Program-made: the position numbers and the translations under genes
Notes under the pieces: model-generated
What the model was told of the DNA's origin: nothing
Databases searched by the model: none
The model's input: the letters and a program-made list of their open reading frames with translations, nothing else
Part shown: piece by piece, positions 7,229 to 16,235 of the stretch
Layout: the number at the start of each line of letters is the position of its first letter
How positions within the stretch are numbered: position 1 is the first letter of the stretch
Source of the DNA: Candidatus Nitrosopumilus sp.
Lineage (GTDB): Archaea > Thermoproteota > Nitrososphaeria > Nitrososphaerales > Nitrosopumilaceae
Length of the DNA stretch: 52,252 nt
Assembly (NCBI GenBank): GCA_028343855.1
Contig: JAOLZN010000009.1
Span: forward strand, 1-52,252
Reading direction: 5' to 3'

Positions 7229-9295
7229 CTATATCAACAATATCAAGACTACGAATAATAATCCTGCTCCAAATACAAATAGATACGATTGGGATACACC
7301 AGTTTGAGTGCCCTGAATTACTTTAGCACTCCAACTAACTGCTTTTTGTACTCCATCATTCATACCGTAATCAATTGCTGTCTTCTCAAAGTATCTAGAA
7401 ACACCTCTTGCCAACCATAATGGTGTTGTAACAAAGCACCAATAGACAATTGCGTTAAGATACCATCTGTTTAAGAAAAGTTTGTGAATTGAATAAAAGA
7501 AAATATTTGAATTTACAAATTTAACAGGATCAACCCATCTACCAATGTAAAAGATGTAACCCAGTCCAATACCAGTAGCAAATGCTACTAGTGATGCACC
7601 AAGTGCGACGGGATTGAGTCCTTGTAAGAATTCTGGTAATATTGAAGATTCATCTGCTGCATGGGAACTATAAATTCCAAATGAGTTTTTAAGATAATAT
7701 TCAAACGTATGATGCAATCCTTCTTCTGCAGATAATCCAATAATACCAATACCAATTGTAAGTACTGCAAGAATACCATATGGAACCCACATGGATACTG
7801 ATGCTTCATGGATATGATGACCTTCTTCTTCCATCTTTTCAATATGTTTACTCTTCTTACCAAAGAATACCAAACCAATCATTCTTGTGGTATAGAATGC
7901 TGTAATTATAGCAGTTAAAACTGCAATAATGAATAATGGTAATGCCCATTCATTTCCAGATTCATATACTGCAGCAAAGATTGCATCTTTACTCCAGAAA
8001 CCTGTTGTGATAAATGGTGCTCCCATCAAACCAAGGCCTGCTGCCCACATGAAAGCATAAGTTTTCTTCATCTGTTTTCTCAGACCTCCCATATCTGTCA
8101 TAAATCTAGAACCAACAATATGCAACAGTGATCCTGCTGCCATGAATAATGAAGCTTTAAACATTGCGTGAGAAATTAAGTGGAAGAATCCTGCAGTGTA
8201 ACCATCAACATATTGATGAGATAATCCTGCAACACCTAATGCCATCATCATATAACCAATTTGAGAACCAGTAGAATATGCTAAAACTTTCTTAATTTCA
8301 GGATTAACCATTCCTTGTGTTGCAAGTAATAATGCAGTAATTGCACCTGTCCAAGCAACAATTTCAAAGAATTGATCTGCCAAAATTCCTGCTGCACCCA
8401 ATGCAAATACAAGTGGACCAATTCTTGCTACCAAGAAGACACCTGCTTTGACCATTGTTGCTGCATGAATTAATGCAGATACTGCAGTAGGTCCAGTCAT
8501 GGCTTCTAACAACCATTCATTTAATGGGAATTGTGCAGATTTACCCATTGCACCACCAAATAGTAAAACAAACGCAGGAACGAGTAATCCTTGAGCAGCC
8601 ATTGAAGTTGCCCAATCAGTGTTACCCATTAATTCTTTAAATCCAAATGTTCCTGCAAACAAGAATATCAAAAGCATACCAGCAATCATCATTACATCTC
8701 CAACTTTTGTCATGATGAAGGCCTTCATACCAGCGTGTGTTGGTGAATAGTAATCTAACATTCCAAGAACAGTTCGTCCTTCAACACCAACATGATCTTT
8801 CTTTTTATCACGATACCAAAAGCTGATCAATGCATATGATGCAAGTCCAACACCTTCCCAACCAAAGAATACTTGAAGTAAGTTATCAGATAATACAATT
8901 AATTGCATTGAACCAATAAAGAACATCATCCAGAACCAGAATCTTGTAATGTCTTTATCGCCTTTCATATATCCAGTGCTGTAAATCATAATCAAGAAAG
9001 AAATCCAAGCAACAACGTTTGCCATTATAATTGAAAGAGGATCTGCTAGTACACCAGCTTTAATTCCAAGTGCTTCAATCCACATTATTTGACTATGAAC
9101 TTCACCTGCTTCTAATGCAAGAGGGACTAAGGATGCTGCAGACACAGCACTCATTAAAGCAAATCCAACTGCAACATATTTTGTTGCATTTTGAGATAAT
9201 TTTCCAATACCTGGCATAATTAATGCTGCAGCAAATGGGAGCATCCAGATTAACCATGCACTTGTAATTTCAAATCCCATCAATTCAGTTGCCAT
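7229..9295 (-). CDS. nuoL: Complex I subunit L (antiporter-like, with C-terminal lateral extension)
   Basis: 688 residues, the longest subunit. The canonical antiporter segment reads FPLNEWLLEAMTGPTAVSAL followed by IHAATMVKAGVFLVAR, which identifies NuoL/ND5. The extra ~170 C-terminal residues beyond the antiporter core correspond to the lateral helix and final transmembrane helix that clamp the membrane arm. It follows nuoM by 3 bases. The order here is M then L then N, unlike the L-M-N order of most bacterial nuo operons. Confidence 0.95.
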   Translation of the reverse strand: MATELMGFEITSAWLIWMLPFAAALIMPGIGKLSQNATKYVAVGFALMSAVSAASLVPLALEAGEVHSQIMWIEALGIKAGVLADPLSIIMANVVAWISFLIMIYSTGYMKGDKDITRFWFWMMFFIGSMQLIVLSDNLLQVFFGWEGVGLASYALISFWYRDKKKDHVGVEGRTVLGMLDYYSPTHAGMKAFIMTKVGDVMMIAGMLLIFLFAGTFGFKELMGNTDWATSMAAQGLLVPAFVLLFGGAMGKSAQFPLNEWLLEAMTGPTAVSALIHAATMVKAGVFLVARIGPLVFALGAAGILADQFFEIVAWTGAITALLLATQGMVNPEIKKVLAYSTGSQIGYMMMALGVAGLSHQYVDGYTAGFFHLISHAMFKASLFMAAGSLLHIVGSRFMTDMGGLRKQMKKTYAFMWAAGLGLMGAPFITTGFWSKDAIFAAVYESGNEWALPLFIIAVLTAIITAFYTTRMIGLVFFGKKSKHIEKMEEEGHHIHEASVSMWVPYGILAVLTIGIGIIGLSAEEGLHHTFEYYLKNSFGIYSSHAADESSILPEFLQGLNPVALGASLVAFATGIGLGYIFYIGRWVDPVKFVNSNIFFYSIHKLFLNRWYLNAIVYWCFVTTPLWLARGVSRYFEKTAIDYGMNDGVQKAVSWSAKVIQGTQTGVSQSYLFVFGAGLLFVVLILLI

Positions 9296-9298
9296 AAT

Positions 9299-10852
9299 CT
9301 AAACCCCCATCACTCCGTTCATGTATGGAATAATTGTTTTCAAGAAAATATCAGGATAAATTCCAACTACAATTGAAAATCCTGCTAGAACCATCATTGG
9401 GATTGTCATGTACCAACTTCCTTCTTTGACATGTTGAAGATTTTCAGGAAGTTTACCAAAGAATACGCGTTTTAGCATCCAAAGCATGTAAGACATTGTA
9501 AGTGCTGTTGCAACAAGACCTAATCCAAATGCTACTGCTCTAACTGTAGAACCTTCTGCAATTGCAGTTTCTAATGCACCGTAAAACATAATCCATTCAC
9601 CCATAAATCCACTGGTTGGGGGTACTCCCATTATTGTTAATGCACCAATAACTGCACATACTGCAGTAATTGGCATCTTACCAGCAAGACCTCCAAGTTT
9701 TGAGAAACTTCTAGTTCCAACTTTTACAATAATAATTCCAGCCATCATGAAGAGAATGCCTTTACCAATAGCGTGAGTTACATACATCATTTCAGCACCT
9801 GCAAGACCGTATGCAGACATTGATCCTATACCGAATAACAGATATCCCATTTGACTGATACTAGAATAAGCAAGGAAACGTTTCAAGTCATCTTGCATTA
9901 ATGCCATTGCACCACCATAGATCATAGTGACAAGACCCCAAATATGGAACCAAATCGCAAGTTCTGAAAATGTTACAGGTAAGAATTCAACAACTAATCT
10001 AAAGAGACCATAAGCTCCAATTCCAATCATTGCTGGAGACAATAATGCACTGATTGGTGTAGGTGCTGCACCGTGAACATATGGAAGCCAAATGTGGTAC
10101 ATGAAAACTGCTAATTTGACACCAAGACCTATTGAAATTGCTACAGCAGAATACATTGCAATATCTCCAGGAAGTTCAGATTCCTGAATATCTGCAAAGT
10201 CAAAACTGCCAATAGTGAGTCCTATCATCAAGAATCCCAATAATAAAACAACAGCACCTGCATGAGTCCAAAATAAGAACATTAAACCTATTTTTCGTCT
10301 TGGACCATCACCCCATAAGGCAACTAAAAAGAAACCAGGGATTAACATAACCTCAAAGAAAATATAAAATTCAATCAAATTAGTGGACATAACTGTTCCA
10401 AGCATTCCCATTGCAAATACAAGATAAAGTGCAAAGTAAAGACCAGATTTTGCATTTACATAATTTGAAAGAGCAGTAGATTCAACAACTGAAGTTTGAC
10501 CACTTTCAGAAGTATTGATTTTTTGTTCCTCTTCAAATTGTTCATGGAATTTATGAATCATGTATGGTTTTGAATAAATTGCCAATATTGTAGATAAGAC
10601 ATAAATCATTATTGCAAATGGTGATGCAAGTCCATCTATTAAGAAACCAAATTCACCAAATTGTTCAGTCCATGGATAATGTTCTTCTACTGTTCCAGAA
10701 AGTGCTGCGTTAATTACTAGAATTGTAGTGTAAAGTAAAATTGCGAATGTAAACCACATTGCAGGTGTTGGACCGAATTTTTTTCCAAGAATGTATGCTA
10801 CTGGAGATAACAGTAACGGCAGGAAAACTGCTTGTAATAATGCATATTCCAT
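9299..10852 (-). CDS. nuoM: Complex I subunit M (antiporter-like)
   Basis: 517 residues. The signature FMYHIWLPYVHGAAPTPISA and the following LLSPAMIGIGAYGLFRLV identify NuoM/ND4, a proton-pumping membrane subunit. Both it and NuoL keep the Lys/Glu-bearing helices of the antiporter family. The N-terminal part has a soluble loop (HEQFEEEQKINTSESGQT) longer than usual between the first helices. The start ATG overlaps the nuoK stop by one base (TAATG), so translation is probably coupled. Confidence 0.95.
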   Translation of the reverse strand: MEYALLQAVFLPLLLSPVAYILGKKFGPTPAMWFTFAILLYTTILVINAALSGTVEEHYPWTEQFGEFGFLIDGLASPFAIMIYVLSTILAIYSKPYMIHKFHEQFEEEQKINTSESGQTSVVESTALSNYVNAKSGLYFALYLVFAMGMLGTVMSTNLIEFYIFFEVMLIPGFFLVALWGDGPRRKIGLMFLFWTHAGAVVLLLGFLMIGLTIGSFDFADIQESELPGDIAMYSAVAISIGLGVKLAVFMYHIWLPYVHGAAPTPISALLSPAMIGIGAYGLFRLVVEFLPVTFSELAIWFHIWGLVTMIYGGAMALMQDDLKRFLAYSSISQMGYLLFGIGSMSAYGLAGAEMMYVTHAIGKGILFMMAGIIIVKVGTRSFSKLGGLAGKMPITAVCAVIGALTIMGVPPTSGFMGEWIMFYGALETAIAEGSTVRAVAFGLGLVATALTMSYMLWMLKRVFFGKLPENLQHVKEGSWYMTIPMMVLAGFSIVVGIYPDIFLKTIIPYMNGVMGV

Positions 10853-11157
10853 TATCCTTTCAAGCTCCTGAAGTCAGCAATATCGACATTTTGGTACATA
10901 CGGTATGCTACAATGATCAATGATAATCCTACAGCTACCTCTGCTGCTGCAATTGCTATTGAAAATAACGCCATAGTTTGACCACCAGCATGAGGCAAGA
11001 ATCTACCAAATGCTACAAGATTAAGATTTGCTGCGTTGATAATAATTTCTACTGCAAATAACATTCTAATGAAATTACGTTTTACTGCAAGTCCATAAAT
11101 TCCGATTGCCAGTAAAGCAATAGAAACTAATGTAAAATCAACTAACTCGTTGGTCAT
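10852..11157 (-). CDS. nuoK: Complex I subunit K
   Basis: 101 residues from the second ATG (11157); an ATG three codons earlier (11166) is possible. Three transmembrane helices. The two membrane-buried glutamates essential for the E-channel are present: E37 in MLFAVEIIINAANLNLV and E73 in AIAAAEVAVGLSL, equivalent to E. coli NuoK E36 and E72. The gene overlaps the end of nuoJ by 20 bases and shares one base with the nuoM start. The subunit relays protons between the quinone module and the antiporter subunits. Confidence 0.95.
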   Translation of the reverse strand: MTNELVDFTLVSIALLAIGIYGLAVKRNFIRMLFAVEIIINAANLNLVAFGRFLPHAGGQTMALFSIAIAAAEVAVGLSLIIVAYRMYQNVDIADFRSLKG

Positions 11158-11650
11158 TCTCCACATCCTCTCTTCTAGCTAGAACTAATGCACCAGTTAC
11201 TGAACCGGCTAAAATTAAACCCATTAAAATTAATGCAGGCCAATAGTAAGTAACAAAGTCAGTACCAATATCTCTAAAATTAACTGCTGGTTCATCTGTA
11301 GTTATTGTTTTAATTCCAGAATCTAAGAACACAGCACCTAAAGATACCATAACAATTAACATTAAACCAATTCCTGCAAATTTTCTTTTTCTATCTTCAA
11401 TTTTTTTGAAGATAAGTTCTCTTTTTACCAGCATGACAGTGAATAAAATTAAGACAGCAATTGAACCAACATAAACTGCTAATTGAAACAATGCAACGAA
11501 TGGTGCATCAAGTAAAAAGAAGAATCCAGCAATACCACCAAGAGTTCCCATTAATGCAATTGAACCATAAATTAAAGATCTCATTTCTAGTGCAGCAATT
11601 GCGGAACCAATTGTAATAACGGCTAATGCAAGAAATGCAGCATCAGCCAT
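11138..11650 (-). CDS. nuoJ: Complex I subunit J
   Basis: 170 residues with about five transmembrane helices. The conserved third-helix segment LFQLAVYVGSIAVLILFTVML is split here as LFQLAVYVGSIAV and LILFTVML and is the hallmark of NuoJ/ND6, including the pi-bulge helix that rotates during turnover. The C-terminus is short and charged. It overlaps nuoI by 8 bases and nuoK by 20. Confidence 0.95.
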   Translation of the reverse strand: MADAAFLALAVITIGSAIAALEMRSLIYGSIALMGTLGGIAGFFFLLDAPFVALFQLAVYVGSIAVLILFTVMLVKRELIFKKIEDRKRKFAGIGLMLIVMVSLGAVFLDSGIKTITTDEPAVNFRDIGTDFVTYYWPALILMGLILAGSVTGALVLARREDVENDQRVS

Positions 11651-12143
11651 GGGTTGCTCCGTATTTAGTAATTACAATTTCACTATCTTGTTCTACATAG
11701 GGTTTGACTGCTAATTGTGCAGGGGTGTAAATCAAACCTTCTTTGCTAAATGAAGATAATTCATAATCATTAGTCATGTAAAGTGCATAAAATGGACATG
11801 CATCTACACATAAACCACAAAAGACACATTTTCCATAATCAATTTGAGGCATGATAGATTTTTTATTTTGTTTTTGTTCTTCTGGAACTTTAACCATAGC
11901 AATTGCTTCAGCAACGCCTTCACATGCAATAGAACATAATTGACATCCAGTACAGTGATCATGGAATAGCATATGACGACCTTTTAGACCAGCAATTCCA
12001 ACTCCTGTAGAAGGATCAAATTGATAACCATCACCTACGAACTTTAATTTTTCTTCAGGATAACGAAGAGTAAATCGTTTAGTTGCAATATGTTTAATTC
12101 CAGAATTTAATGCACGTATAATTCCTGTAGCAGTATTCGTCAT
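11643..12143 (-). CDS. nuoI: Complex I subunit I, 2x[4Fe-4S] ferredoxin-like
   Basis: 166 residues. Two [4Fe-4S] motifs: C64-x2-C67-x2-C70-x3-C74 (CTGCQLCSIAC) and C106-x2-C109-x2-C112-x3-C116-P (CVFCGLCVDACP). They form the N6a/N6b clusters that pass electrons to NuoB. The first motif ends C-E rather than the usual C-P. With no NuoE, NuoF or NuoG in the operon, NuoI is the most electron-input-proximal cluster protein encoded here and is a plausible docking point for a soluble ferredoxin. Its ATG overlaps the nuoH stop by four bases. Confidence 0.95.
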   Translation of the reverse strand: MTNTATGIIRALNSGIKHIATKRFTLRYPEEKLKFVGDGYQFDPSTGVGIAGLKGRHMLFHDHCTGCQLCSIACEGVAEAIAMVKVPEEQKQNKKSIMPQIDYGKCVFCGLCVDACPFYALYMTNDYELSSFSKEGLIYTPAQLAVKPYVEQDSEIVITKYGATHG

Positions 12144-13453
12144 TGTAATCCTCCTGGCCCTAGCACTCCAGCGTAAACCAAAGCTAGTGCAATAAAGATG
12201 TTAACGAAAGCAAGACCGATCAATTTGGTCCATCCAAGACTTAGTAACATATCTATTCTAATTCTTGGGAAAACACCTCTTGGTAATAATATGAAAAATA
12301 TAACACCAACAGTCTTTAGAACAAACATCAATGTTCCATTAAGCATTTCTTGAGTAATTACTTGACTAAGTATTGGTTCCAATCCACCTATCTTTGCAGT
12401 TACAGGACCAAGCTCAATTCCTTCAGTAGCAAGATCCATTGGGAATGGAGGAACAATCATTGGACCATTCCAACCACCAAGGAACAATACAACAAATAAT
12501 GCTGCAAATGCGTAAAGTTTCAAATAAGTTCCTAATTGAACGAGTCCATACATCATTCCAGATAATTCAGTTAACCATCCAGCAACAATTTCACTTTCTG
12601 CTTCAGGTAAATCAAATGGAATTCTTTCTAATTCTGCAAGCATTGTAATGAAAAATACAATTGCACCTACTGGTAAAAATACAATCCATGGGAAACTAGA
12701 TTGACTTGCTGCAATTTCAGATAAGTTAAGAGTTCCAGTAACCATTACAACTCCCAACAAAGATAGAATTAATGGAATTTCAAATGAAACCATTTGGAAT
12801 AATGCTCTAATTCCCCCAATGAATGGAAATTTACTATTTGCAGACCATGCAGAAAGAATAGTTACAATTGGAAAAAATCCAATTACAGCAAAAACAGCAA
12901 GCAATCCCATATCCACATCTGCAACTACCCAACCTGGTGCAACTGGAATTAATGCAACAAACGCTGCTGCAGATGCGACAAACAGAACCGGAGCTGCCCA
13001 AAAAATAGGCTTATCAGCTTTTGCTGGAATGATAATTTCTTTGGAAATTAATTTTAAACCATCACCAGCTAATTGTAAAATACCTTCTACTTTTCCACAG
13101 TAAAAAGGACCTACTCTTAATTGTAATTTTGCTAACATTTTTCTTTCAACAAAAATAGTACCAGCAGCCAATAATGCAGCAAAACCAAATCCAGGAAATG
13201 CCATTACTTTAAACATATCAGTTGTCATAAATGCTTGAACAATTGGAAGTGTTCGAGTTGGATCCGCTAAATAAGTAAATGCAAGAAATGGTGTAAGTAA
13301 TTCGCCATCAATAACTGGCATTGGAATGAAAAACAAAACCATCATAATAACTGGAAAACCAATTAAAGAAAATATCAAAAGGAACCATACAACATCATCA
13401 ATTATAGATTTGATAAATCCACTAAGTTTGAAATTTGGTGCAATTACAGACAT
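12140..13453 (-). CDS. nuoH: Complex I subunit H, with N-terminal extension
   Basis: 437 residues, about 100 more than usual. The family's first-helix/quinone-site motif (usually near residue 30-40) is FVERKMLAKLQLRVGP with E103-R104, so ~65 extra residues containing at least one additional hydrophobic segment (VVWFLLIFSLIGFPVIMMVL, 21-40) precede the normal start. The conserved DLPEAESEIVAGWLTELSGM motif of the E-channel and quinone cavity is intact. NuoH anchors the peripheral arm and forms the quinone chamber with NuoB and NuoD. It follows nuoD with no gap. Confidence 0.95.
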   Translation of the reverse strand: MSVIAPNFKLSGFIKSIIDDVVWFLLIFSLIGFPVIMMVLFFIPMPVIDGELLTPFLAFTYLADPTRTLPIVQAFMTTDMFKVMAFPGFGFAALLAAGTIFVERKMLAKLQLRVGPFYCGKVEGILQLAGDGLKLISKEIIIPAKADKPIFWAAPVLFVASAAAFVALIPVAPGWVVADVDMGLLAVFAVIGFFPIVTILSAWSANSKFPFIGGIRALFQMVSFEIPLILSLLGVVMVTGTLNLSEIAASQSSFPWIVFLPVGAIVFFITMLAELERIPFDLPEAESEIVAGWLTELSGMMYGLVQLGTYLKLYAFAALFVVLFLGGWNGPMIVPPFPMDLATEGIELGPVTAKIGGLEPILSQVITQEMLNGTLMFVLKTVGVIFFILLPRGVFPRIRIDMLLSLGWTKLIGLAFVNIFIALALVYAGVLGPGGLQ

Positions 13454-14590
13454 TTATCGGTCTGCCTCCACTGGCCAGTAATTAAGACTCCAATAAACAG
13501 ATGGCATGTTACCAAGTTTTTCACCTTTTAGCAAATATGGTAATGCAATTAGATTTCTAAATGAACCAACACTCATTTTTAATCTGTATGGTTCAACTTT
13601 ACCATCAGAAACAATATGGCATCCTAAAGAACCTCTACCAGATTCTACACGTTTGTATACGGAATCAAGTCCCTTACCCTTTGGATTTGGTTTTAATTTA
13701 ACTCTAACAGAACCAGACTTTGGCATTTTTTGTAATGCCTGTCTAATAATATTACAACTCTCCATCATGTCAAGCCATGGAACTTTGGATCTTGCATAAG
13801 AATCGCCTTCTTTCATGACATTACTGTGAACGTCTAATTCCTCATAGACATCGTAAGGTTCCTTTTGTCTTAAATCATAGTCTACTCCACTTGCACGCAA
13901 TACTGAACCAGTTGTTCCAAGTCGAATTGCATCTTCACGTGAAAGAACTCCAGTATCTTGTGTTCTTGAAATTAGAATTGGATTATCATAAAAGACTGCA
14001 GCATATTCTTTGATACGTTTTTCAAAGTAATTTACTTGACGTAAACAAACTTCTTCAAAATTTGGTGGTAAATCATTTCTAACTCCACCTGGAACAAAGT
14101 GTGCATGAGTTACTCTTGCACCACTTATTTTTTCCATAAGATCAATTAAGAGTTCACGATCACCTGCAGGCCACATAAACATTGTAGAATGACCTAAGAA
14201 AATTCCATAGATAGCAAGCCAATACATTGTATAGATACAACGATTTAATTCTGAACAAATTACTCGAACATACTTTGCGCGTTCAGGAACTTCAATACCA
14301 AGTAATTCCTCAACACCCAAGACATATGGATATAGAACATTACAAGAATCGTGAATTACAGGTCTTTCTAAATGAGGAATATTTGTAATATAATTTCTAT
14401 ATTCGGCCATTTTTTCTTCTCCACGATGAACATAACCTGGATCAGGATCACATGCAACAATATAGTCACCATCAATTTGTACAATAATTCTCATATGTCC
14501 AGAACCAGGGTGTTGTGGTCCAACATTGAGAGTCATGATTCTCTCATCAACTTTTTGGATTGCTAATCCAGGAGGTAATTCTGCGGTCAT
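13454..14590 (-). CDS. nuoD: Complex I subunit D (49 kDa, quinone-binding)
   Basis: 378 residues from the ATG at 14590, chosen because it falls two bases after the nuoC stop; a longer frame to 14644 would intrude into nuoC. The quinone-site loop NVGPQHPGSGHMR and the YVHRGEEKMAEYRN segment are present, as is ARVTHAHFVPGGVRNDLP, all typical of NuoD. The C-terminus SVYWSLNYWPVEADR corresponds to the D-R end that replaces the [NiFe] ligand of related hydrogenases; no CxxC ligands remain, so this is a quinone oxidoreductase subunit and not a hydrogenase. Confidence 0.95.
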   Translation of the reverse strand: MTAELPPGLAIQKVDERIMTLNVGPQHPGSGHMRIIVQIDGDYIVACDPDPGYVHRGEEKMAEYRNYITNIPHLERPVIHDSCNVLYPYVLGVEELLGIEVPERAKYVRVICSELNRCIYTMYWLAIYGIFLGHSTMFMWPAGDRELLIDLMEKISGARVTHAHFVPGGVRNDLPPNFEEVCLRQVNYFEKRIKEYAAVFYDNPILISRTQDTGVLSREDAIRLGTTGSVLRASGVDYDLRQKEPYDVYEELDVHSNVMKEGDSYARSKVPWLDMMESCNIIRQALQKMPKSGSVRVKLKPNPKGKGLDSVYKRVESGRGSLGCHIVSDGKVEPYRLKMSVGSFRNLIALPYLLKGEKLGNMPSVYWSLNYWPVEADR

Positions 14591-14592
14591 AT

Positions 14593-15183
14593 CTATCGTC
14601 CCTTTATTGCAAAGTCCTTTCGGAGAGGTGGTAAATCTGCCCAATCTTCAGGCAACAATAATCGTCTATTATCAGGATGTCCAGTAAAGTATACTCCAAA
14701 CATTTCAAAAACTTCTCTTTCATGAAATTCTACACTGTAGAATATATCTCTAAGAGATGGTAATTTTGTGGCATCTTTGCCAGGAATTGGATTATCTTCT
14801 CTCTGTGCTCTAGTTGCTAAAACAAGAATTTGTTTGGCTAAAGAGGAATCAGAATAAGATCCAATATGATAAACTACTTCAATTTCTTTATCTTGAGGAT
14901 AATCTACACCAGAAACAGATTCTACATGATCATAATTTAGTCCATCTCGAATGAATTCTGCTACATCATGAACATCGTCTCTGCTAACTTTTATTCCAAC
15001 TCTATTTTCTTTAACAAATTCAACTTCAATTTTATCACCAAATTTTTCAACAACCTTATCAGAAATACTTTTTTCAAATGCAGGAAGTTCAACTGGTTTT
15101 GCTGCTGGTTTTGCTGCTGGTTTTGCTGCTGGTTTTGCTGCTGGTTTTTCATCAGCAGTAACTTGTTTAGTATCAGTACTCAT
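14593..15183 (-). CDS. nuoC: Complex I subunit C (30 kDa) with Ala-Lys-Pro-rich N-terminal repeat
   Basis: 196 residues. The core matches NuoC: HEREVFEMFGVYFTGHPDNR with the terminal LLPEDWADLPPLRKDF. Before it lies a low-complexity tail of four perfect AAKP repeats (residues ~13-31, DNA 15095-15142) that the core family lacks. It may be a flexible tether. The ATG overlaps the nuoB stop by one base (TAATG). Confidence 0.95.
   Translation of the reverse strand: MSTDTKQVTADEKPAAKPAAKPAAKPAAKPVELPAFEKSISDKVVEKFGDKIEVEFVKENRVGIKVSRDDVHDVAEFIRDGLNYDHVESVSGVDYPQDKEIEVVYHIGSYSDSSLAKQILVLATRAQREDNPIPGKDATKLPSLRDIFYSVEFHEREVFEMFGVYFTGHPDNRRLLLPEDWADLPPLRKDFAIKGR
15095..15142. repeat. Four tandem 12-bp repeats inside nuoC
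   Basis: The unit GGTTTTGCTGCT occurs four times without change and then breaks off. It encodes (AAKP)4 in the NuoC N-terminal tail on the minus strand. Perfect nucleotide identity implies recent expansion and probable copy-number variation among strains. Confidence 0.9.
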
Positions 15184-15719
15184 TATACAAACTTCCTAGC
15201 CTTCATTCTCTTAATTTTTTCTTGTAACAAAATACATCCTTGGATGAGAGTTTCAGGTCTAGGTGGGCAACCTGGAACGTAAACATCAACTGGTAAAACT
15301 CCATCAATTCCTGGCAATACATTGTATGAATCAAAATACAATCCTCCAGTAATCGCACAAGCTCCCATTGCAATCACATATTTTGGTTCTGGCATTTGAT
15401 CATAAACTAATCTAAGACGTGGAGCCATTTTTCGTGTAATAGTTCCTTGAACAACAATTAGATCACATTGTCTAAGTGAACCAAATGCTTCAATGATACC
15501 AAATCGTTCAACATCATATCTCGGACTTGATGCAGCACCAAACTCGACACTGCAACAAGCTGTTTCAATATGCACAGGCCAAAGTGACCAAATTCTACCC
15601 CAATTGATAGCATAGCCCAATGGTTTGTCAATTGCTTTTTCTAAAATATCTCCTAATTTTCCTATGAAGACATTTGCATTCTCTGGCGTTACTAAATCTT
15701 TAAGCAATTTTATTCCCAA
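15183..15719 (-). CDS. nuoB: Complex I subunit B (N2 cluster)
   Basis: 178 residues from a TTG at 15719. The four ligands of the N2 [4Fe-4S] cluster are all present: tandem C55-C56 in ETACCSVEFGA, C121 in AMGACAITGG, and C151 in YVPGCPPRPE. NuoB delivers electrons to quinone. Length and motifs are standard. It lies 28 bases downstream of nuoA. Confidence 0.95.
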   Translation of the reverse strand: MGIKLLKDLVTPENANVFIGKLGDILEKAIDKPLGYAINWGRIWSLWPVHIETACCSVEFGAASSPRYDVERFGIIEAFGSLRQCDLIVVQGTITRKMAPRLRLVYDQMPEPKYVIAMGACAITGGLYFDSYNVLPGIDGVLPVDVYVPGCPPRPETLIQGCILLQEKIKRMKARKFV

Positions 15720-15747
15720 CCCCCGTTAACATGATTTGTATAAATAA

Positions 15748-16134
15748 CTACCATATTCTTCTTCTCCCTGATTGATAAAGTGCAAATGACATTGCACCAA
15801 ACATAATTGCTAAAAATCCCATCATAGGTAATGTTGCACTTTTTGGAAGTTCCAATAGTGCACTACCCCAAGCATATAAGAAAATTGCAACAACATCAAA
15901 AATAACAAACATCAGAATATACGGGTAATACTGCATCATAAAATGAGTTCTTCCTTCACCACTTGGAACTTGACCACATTCCATTGGCAAAAATTTTACA
16001 GGGTTACTCTTTTTACGAGGTGATATCATTCGGGAAATCAATAATGCGGGTGCCATTGCTACTACTGCGAACCCAAACATCAATACGACGGTGCTATAAT
16101 TGCCCGCTATTTCTCCGACCAATTTAACTTTCAT
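15748..16134 (-). CDS. nuoA: Complex I subunit A, lacking a near-invariant Glu
   Basis: 128 residues, three transmembrane helices, the first gene of the operon. MECGQ (51-55) is the conserved loop. The second-helix motif reads MFVIFDVVAIFLYAW, where E. coli NuoA has FVIFDVEALYLFAW: D80 is kept but the neighbouring Glu (E. coli E81) is V82. A strong TATA-like TTATATAAAA on the minus strand (16145-16154) lies only ~13 bases from this ATG but 25 from an in-frame TTG at 16122, so a leaderless TTG start four codons in is an alternative. The divergent peroxiredoxin gene starts ~100 bases away. Confidence 0.93.
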   Translation of the reverse strand: MKVKLVGEIAGNYSTVVLMFGFAVVAMAPALLISRMISPRKKSNPVKFLPMECGQVPSGEGRTHFMMQYYPYILMFVIFDVVAIFLYAWGSALLELPKSATLPMMGFLAIMFGAMSFALYQSGRRRIW

Positions 16135-16235
16135 TTCTGAGTTTTATATAATAAGATATGCTTCGTTTTTCCGATCAGGGTTTTCTAAAAATATGATTTG
16201 AAAAGTAATTATAGGATAATAGTAAATTCCCGATC

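Noticed and set aside
14593-14644. Extended nuoD start at 14644
   Set aside because: It would overlap nuoC, and the extra residues (GRFTTSPKGLCNKGTID) have no family counterpart. The ATG at 14590, two bases after the nuoC stop, is preferred.
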